Shown here: positions 59,845-64,000 of the stretch, piece by piece
Layout: each line of letters starts with the position of its first letter
Position numbering within the stretch: position 1 is the stretch's first letter
NCBI RefSeq assembly: GCF_033568475.1
Contig: NC_133121.1
Coordinates: 133,828,375-133,892,374 of the forward strand
DNA: 64,000 bases
Origin: Henckelia pumila
Taxonomy: Eukaryota; Streptophyta; Magnoliopsida; Lamiales; Gesneriaceae
Direction of reading: 5' to 3'
Notes under the pieces: generated by a model
Databases searched by the model: none
The model's input: the letters and a program-made list of their open reading frames with translations, nothing else
Told to the model about the DNA's origin: nothing
Translations under genes and position numbers: made by a program

Positions 59845-60762
59845 ATGAATAGAATCAGCCCGATAACTCTTTTGCTGGTAGTGATTCTTGCCATTGTCTT
59901 CTTTATATTCGGCATGCTTCAGCTTGTAATCCGACGCTTCACGAAAAGGCCCACGTTTTCTTCCGTCTCCCACTCCAACAGATCATTCCCCGACGCCCCC
60001 AATCCCCCGCGCCTCTTCCAACGGCAGCTGCAGCAACTCTTCCGGCTGCACGACTCGGGCCTCGACCAATCTCTGGTCGATGTGTTGCCAGTCTTTTACT
60101 ACAAAGAAATAATTATTACAGGGTCGAAAGAGCCATTTGATTGTGCCGTTTGCTTGGGTGAATTCTCAAGCAGCGACAAGCTCAAATTGCTCCCTGATTG
60201 TAGCCACGCCTTTCATATTCATTGTATAGAAACATGGCTTATGACAAACTCAGCATGCCCTTTGTGTAGAACCTCCATCACAAACGTCTCTTTAGAGCAA
60301 TGGGATTTGTCTTGTATGTATGGTAAGATCAAGAACGAGTCTTGCTCGGAACATGAAAAGGGCCGTGAAGCGATCTTTTCGGTTCGGCTTGGGAAGTTGA
60401 GAGGCTCGAACAGAGGATTGGAACAGGATGAGAAGAAGCAGGAAGATGCAGGTGTTATCAGCAGTGGCAATCTTGATGCAAGGAGATGTTATTCAATGGG
60501 TGCATTTCAGTATGTTGTTGGTGACAATGGGGATGATCTAATGAAGGTGAAGGCTCGATTCGAGGCGGATCGATATTCGTGTGATAAAGATGGAGATGGG
60601 AAGCGGATCATCGGTGGCAGGGGAGGTGGTGGTGATAGTTTATCGGTTTCCAAGATTTGGCTATGGTCCAAAAAAGGCAAACTTTCGTTGAATACTTGGG
60701 GTGAAAACGATGAAAGAGGAGTTGTTCTTGAAGAAAATAGTAGTAATAGTAGTTTAGTTTGA
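59845..60762 (+). CDS. ATL-family RING-H2 E3 ubiquitin ligase
   Basis: Single exon, 305 residues from the ATG at 59845 (MNRISPITLLLVVILAIVFF). The frame is open further upstream but that part has no ATG. Residues 6-28 are one membrane helix, then a basic stretch (IRRFTKRP), the GLD motif (SGLDQSLVDVLPVFYYKE) and a RING-H2 (CAVCLGEFSSSDKLKLLPDC, HAFHIHCIETWL, CPLCR) at about residues 92-135. The proline two residues before the RING cysteines is not visible, but spacing is that of ATLs. The long acidic and glycine-rich tail resembles the ATL13/ATL46/ATL47 branch. Such ligases mark targets with ubiquitin at membranes, often in defence or development. Most ATL genes lack introns, as here. No lesions. 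Confidence 0.9.
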   Translation: MNRISPITLLLVVILAIVFFIFGMLQLVIRRFTKRPTFSSVSHSNRSFPDAPNPPRLFQRQLQQLFRLHDSGLDQSLVDVLPVFYYKEIIITGSKEPFDCAVCLGEFSSSDKLKLLPDCSHAFHIHCIETWLMTNSACPLCRTSITNVSLEQWDLSCMYGKIKNESCSEHEKGREAIFSVRLGKLRGSNRGLEQDEKKQEDAGVISSGNLDARRCYSMGAFQYVVGDNGDDLMKVKARFEADRYSCDKDGDGKRIIGGRGGGGDSLSVSKIWLWSKKGKLSLNTWGENDERGVVLEENSSNSSLV

Positions 60763-60918
60763 AAGTATTTTCTTGATATGGTTTTTTTTTAAGTGTTGTT
60801 CATACGTAGGTGAATCCAAGGATATGAAATTCAGTTCATGGGTTTCTAAGGTTGAGTTTTGAAATAAAGTATTTCATTGAGATTGTCGTTTTATCTTAAA
60901 TTCACTTATTATGAAACA

Positions 60919-61542
60919 TAGGGATGGTAATGGGGAGGGTCTAAACCCGCCCCGCATCAAACCCGTCCCGACGGAGCGGGTCCACAAGCGGGTCCGGGGC
61001 GGGTCTCGGGTTTGGCCAAACCCGCCCCGGAACCCGTCCGCCAAAGTATTATATATATATAAATTTAAAATATTCATGTATATATATAAATATAAAATAT
61101 ATATGTAATATTAATAATATATAATTATAATATTATACTAAATAATTAATATTTTATTCATAATTTGAATGTATAATATTATTGGATTGAAATTAATTTG
61201 TTTTATTATGATATGTTTAGTATAAAAATAAATTATTATAATATTTTTTATCTAATAAATATTAATTAATTAAAATTTAATAAATTTAAACTTGTGAGAA
61301 TAATTTCTTCTTTGTCTTAAATATTATAAATCTATATTTGAAATTAAATTTTTTGATATTTGTTAATTTATAAACTTCTTATTTTTTCATTTTAATAAAT
61401 TTAAAATTATTTAATTTATGACGGGTCCAACGAGTCTAACCCGCATTGGACCCGCAGGGTTCGCGGGGCGGGTCCAAAGGGAGGTGGGGCGGGTCTCGGG
61501 TTTAGCCAAACCCGCCCCAGACCCGCCCCGTTGCCATCCCTA
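60919..61542. mobile_element. hAT-type MITE with GC-rich ends
   Basis: A 624-base element with inverted ends TAGGGATGG...GGGGAGGGTC at the left and, reversed, TAGGGATGGCAACGGGGCGGG at the right; GC-rich arms with repeated AACCCGCCCC blocks surround a very AT-rich core. The flanks ATGAAACA (60911-60918) and ATAAAACA (61543-61550) match at 7 of 8 bases, fitting the 8-base target duplication of hAT elements. No coding capacity. Confidence 0.8.
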
Positions 61543-63399
61543 ATAAAACACATTGTTTGATACCTCCACGACAAAATAATATTTGATCATTTGAACAATT
61601 TTTTTGTTGGCTTGGGAATCGGGTTATTTAACTAAAATACATACTCTAGAACTTCTAGCTCGAATTGCTTCAATGTAGATTACAACAAAGCAACTAAATA
61701 GCAATGATTGCTATATATGTCTCAAAGGCTAAAACACCCTTAGCATAGAGTTTTCTGACGAAAATTATTCTAATGTGTATTTAAATGTTGATATTTAATA
61801 ATAAATTAGCAATTATGCATATGCGATACGTGTGTTATATATAACATACAAATGTCAAAATATAAATGAATGTAATTTAAAACAGTTATTTTGAATTGAT
61901 AATATACATAGAAAATATTATCTTAGAATAAAGTGATGTAAAAATAATTTTAAAAACGAGAAATAAAATTTATTACATAAGAGTAAGACGATGAGAAATA
62001 CAAGATTGTTGGAAAAAAAAAAGTCGAGTGCAAGCGGTTTGCAAATTTACGTGGATTTGTAGATTAAAAAATGGCTTAGTGAGATTTTCAAATTTGATTT
62101 AGGTTTTTGAATTTTCAAAGTTACAAATTATATTCAAACATTCCTTGTAAAATGTCATGATAATTTATTTTTTTAAAAAAAGCAATTTAGTCTCATCAAT
62201 TAATTTATCATGACATTTTTTTCTAAGAAATTGTTGTATTATAATTTATAATATGGTAGGATAAGGTTTTTAAAAAAATACAGCATGTATTAATAAATAT
62301 TCACAGTTTATGCTAGCATTTCATCACTAGCTCCCTTTGGACCACGGGTTTGGATCATGATGTACAATCTTTCGGTAACAAAAAGTGGTGGCCAGTTAGA
62401 TTGTAGAATTAGGGATATTGCAGAGATGAAACTCGACATATAAGATCTTATTCGCTAATGGAATGGGTTTTTTTTTAATCATAGTAACTTATAACGTCTA
62501 GAATCTAGATTCATCACGTTTATTTTTGGGAAAAATCCAAAAATTTTGATCAGCTTAACATTAGACGTCTCTTGTATTTATTAAGTTGTTATCATATATG
62601 AGCTAAATATAGATATTGACGTCTTCAAATAATCGTTAAACATATCAGCGGATAAGGACATGAAAACAAATTATGCCATGTCATTGTATTTTTTATGGTA
62701 AGCTCATTAATGACCCAAGGAAGCAGAATGCTCGAAACTATTATCCGACATAATTGAGGATTTTTTTTAAAAAAAAAAAAGAAAAAGAGGAAGAGTTCGA
62801 ATAAATAAAAATTAGTGAAGTATTTATTTGCTCACCCTGCCAAGGAGAACGACATATTTGACCCATCTCCCCGGTGCTGAACTCAGAAAATGAGTTCATT
62901 TTTAGCACACATTCATTTCACATAAAAAGTTCAAAATTCACCGTTTTTAAATTTTCTCCTCAATCACTCAATATACCAAATTTTTTTAATTTTCACTTAT
63001 TCTTTGACACATATGGAAAAATTGTATTTGTGATCGACATATTTGGATTTGCCAAGAACAAGCGAAAAGCCAAGGAATAAATAAACGGTAAATTGTAAAT
63101 AAATCCCTACTATAATAAAATTTACTTTTCACTCCCTGAAAAGATAATATTTTCCTAAATATCCCCAAAATACCCATATAAAAAAGGTGAGAGAATGGAA
63201 ACAAAAAAACAAGACTAATCCAAACAGCATTATATAAAAATTCAAATAAAAATAAAGGAACATAAATCATATCATATATATGTTTATGTTGACACAAGAG
63301 CAAATATGTGTCTAACAATTAAACACATACTCTCAAATCATTATTGAAAAAGAACTATTTTTATTATATTAAATGTATATATTAATATCATAAATATTT
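61543..63399. other. Intergenic, AT-rich
   Basis: No gene is supported. A stretch at 63087-63190 resembles the ends of the large MULE (separate entry). The remainder is low-complexity AT-rich DNA. Confidence 0.4.
63087..63190 (+). repeat. MULE-terminus-like sequence
   Basis: Reads GGTAAATTGTAAATAAATCC, then CACTCCCTGA and CCCCAAAATACCCATATA, the same order of blocks as the left end at 25374 and the reversed right end at 39381. No partner end was found in the window, so it may be a relic or the start of an element that runs past 64000. Confidence 0.4.
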
Positions 63400-63711
63400 G
63401 GGAAAATTGCAAATTTAGTCCTATATGTTTGTCATTTTGCGATTTTGGTCCTTTATGTTTTCACATTTCAGTTTTAGTCCTGCATGTTTCGATTTTTGGC
63501 AATTTCAGTCCTTTTTCTTCGAAAATGTTGACGTGACACTGTACACATCAGCTCCACATCAGCAATGAATTGATGCCACGTCATCGCCACATCGAAAAAA
63601 GGACTAAAATTGCAAAAAAATAAAGATAGCGGACTAAAACTGAAATCTGAAAATATAAAGGACCGAAATCGCAAAGTGACAAACATATAGGACCAAAAAA
63701 GTAATTTTCCC
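63400..63711. mobile_element. Mutator-type MITE with perfect 9-bp target duplication
   Basis: A 312-base element with long imperfect inverted ends: left GGGAAAATTGCAAATTTAGT, right reversed GGGAAAATTACTTTTTTGGT, then TCCTATATGTTTGTCA in both, TTTTGCGATTT and TTTGCGATTT, and so on for over 90 bases. Exact 9-base repeats TAAATATTT at 63391-63399 and 63712-63720 bound it. The short unique middle holds a CATCAGC/CCACATC-rich loop. No coding capacity. Confidence 0.88.
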
Positions 63712-64000
63712 TAAATATTTTATACACTTTCATTAAATCGCAACTAATGCGTCCATTAATACGATTACATAATTTATTTTTAATTATAATTTTCTAAAAA
63801 GAATTATTTTTTCATTTTTCACAATTTATTTTTATTTATTTTACACCTTATGTAATGTTAGGCAATATAAAAATATATAAGAATAAGCTAAATTTTAGTT
63901 TGTGGCTTAATTGAGTTGTTAATCAAATAGATAAATAAGTTTTTAAAAGAACAAAAGAAAAAAATTAAAACTTATGGTATTAATATAAAAAGTTAGAATT
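63712..64000. other. Intergenic to window end
   Basis: AT-rich DNA with no feature I can support. Confidence 0.4.

Overview
The window is a piece of a eudicot plant nuclear genome. It is AT-rich, has many-exon genes with GT/AG introns, plant-only families (ATL RING-H2, PPR, class I formin, ER-type xylose isomerase, nucleobase-ascorbate transporter), tRNA-derived SINEs, MITEs, a Mutator-like transposon and an integrated plant pararetrovirus. The species cannot be named from sequence alone.

Layout. 0-10 kb: a CNOT4-like RING gene (+), a decayed class I formin (-) and an intronless PPR gene that looks like OTP43 (+). 10-24 kb: three long genes, all on the minus strand: a PDX3-like two-domain vitamin B6 salvage protein, a GDP-mannose pyrophosphorylase alpha-type subunit (KONJAC1-like) and xylose isomerase. 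OTP43 and KONJAC1 are neighbours in Arabidopsis (At1g74900/At1g74910), so this block looks like conserved synteny with the PDX3-like gene lying between them. 25.4-39.4 kb: one large Mutator-like element (MULE) with related inverted ends, a nearly intact transposase (-) and a DUF1985/Ulp1-type second gene (+). Inside it sit a nested retroelement-type piece with a GC-rich minisatellite and an array of eleven 314-bp tandem units. 40.8-46.4 kb: a nucleobase-ascorbate transporter (-). 48.6-58.1 kb: a near full-length but broken endogenous caulimovirid, split by a 2.2-kb LTR-type insertion with a 5-bp target duplication. 59.8-60.8 kb: an ATL-type ubiquitin ligase (+). The rest is AT-rich intergenic DNA with an hAT MITE, two Mutator MITEs, a possible Harbinger-like MITE and three SINEs.

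The strongest leads are: (1) the PDX3-like gene, whose 13 exons join perfectly in frame while several substrate-contact residues of the oxidase domain and the NNGGD motif of the epimerase domain are changed; (2) the composite MULE, whose internal satellite shows a dimeric higher-order pattern on one side and monomer homogenisation on the other; (3) the endogenous pararetrovirus with its dated-by-nesting LTR insertion. No wholly new system was proven; all functions come from reading motifs by eye.
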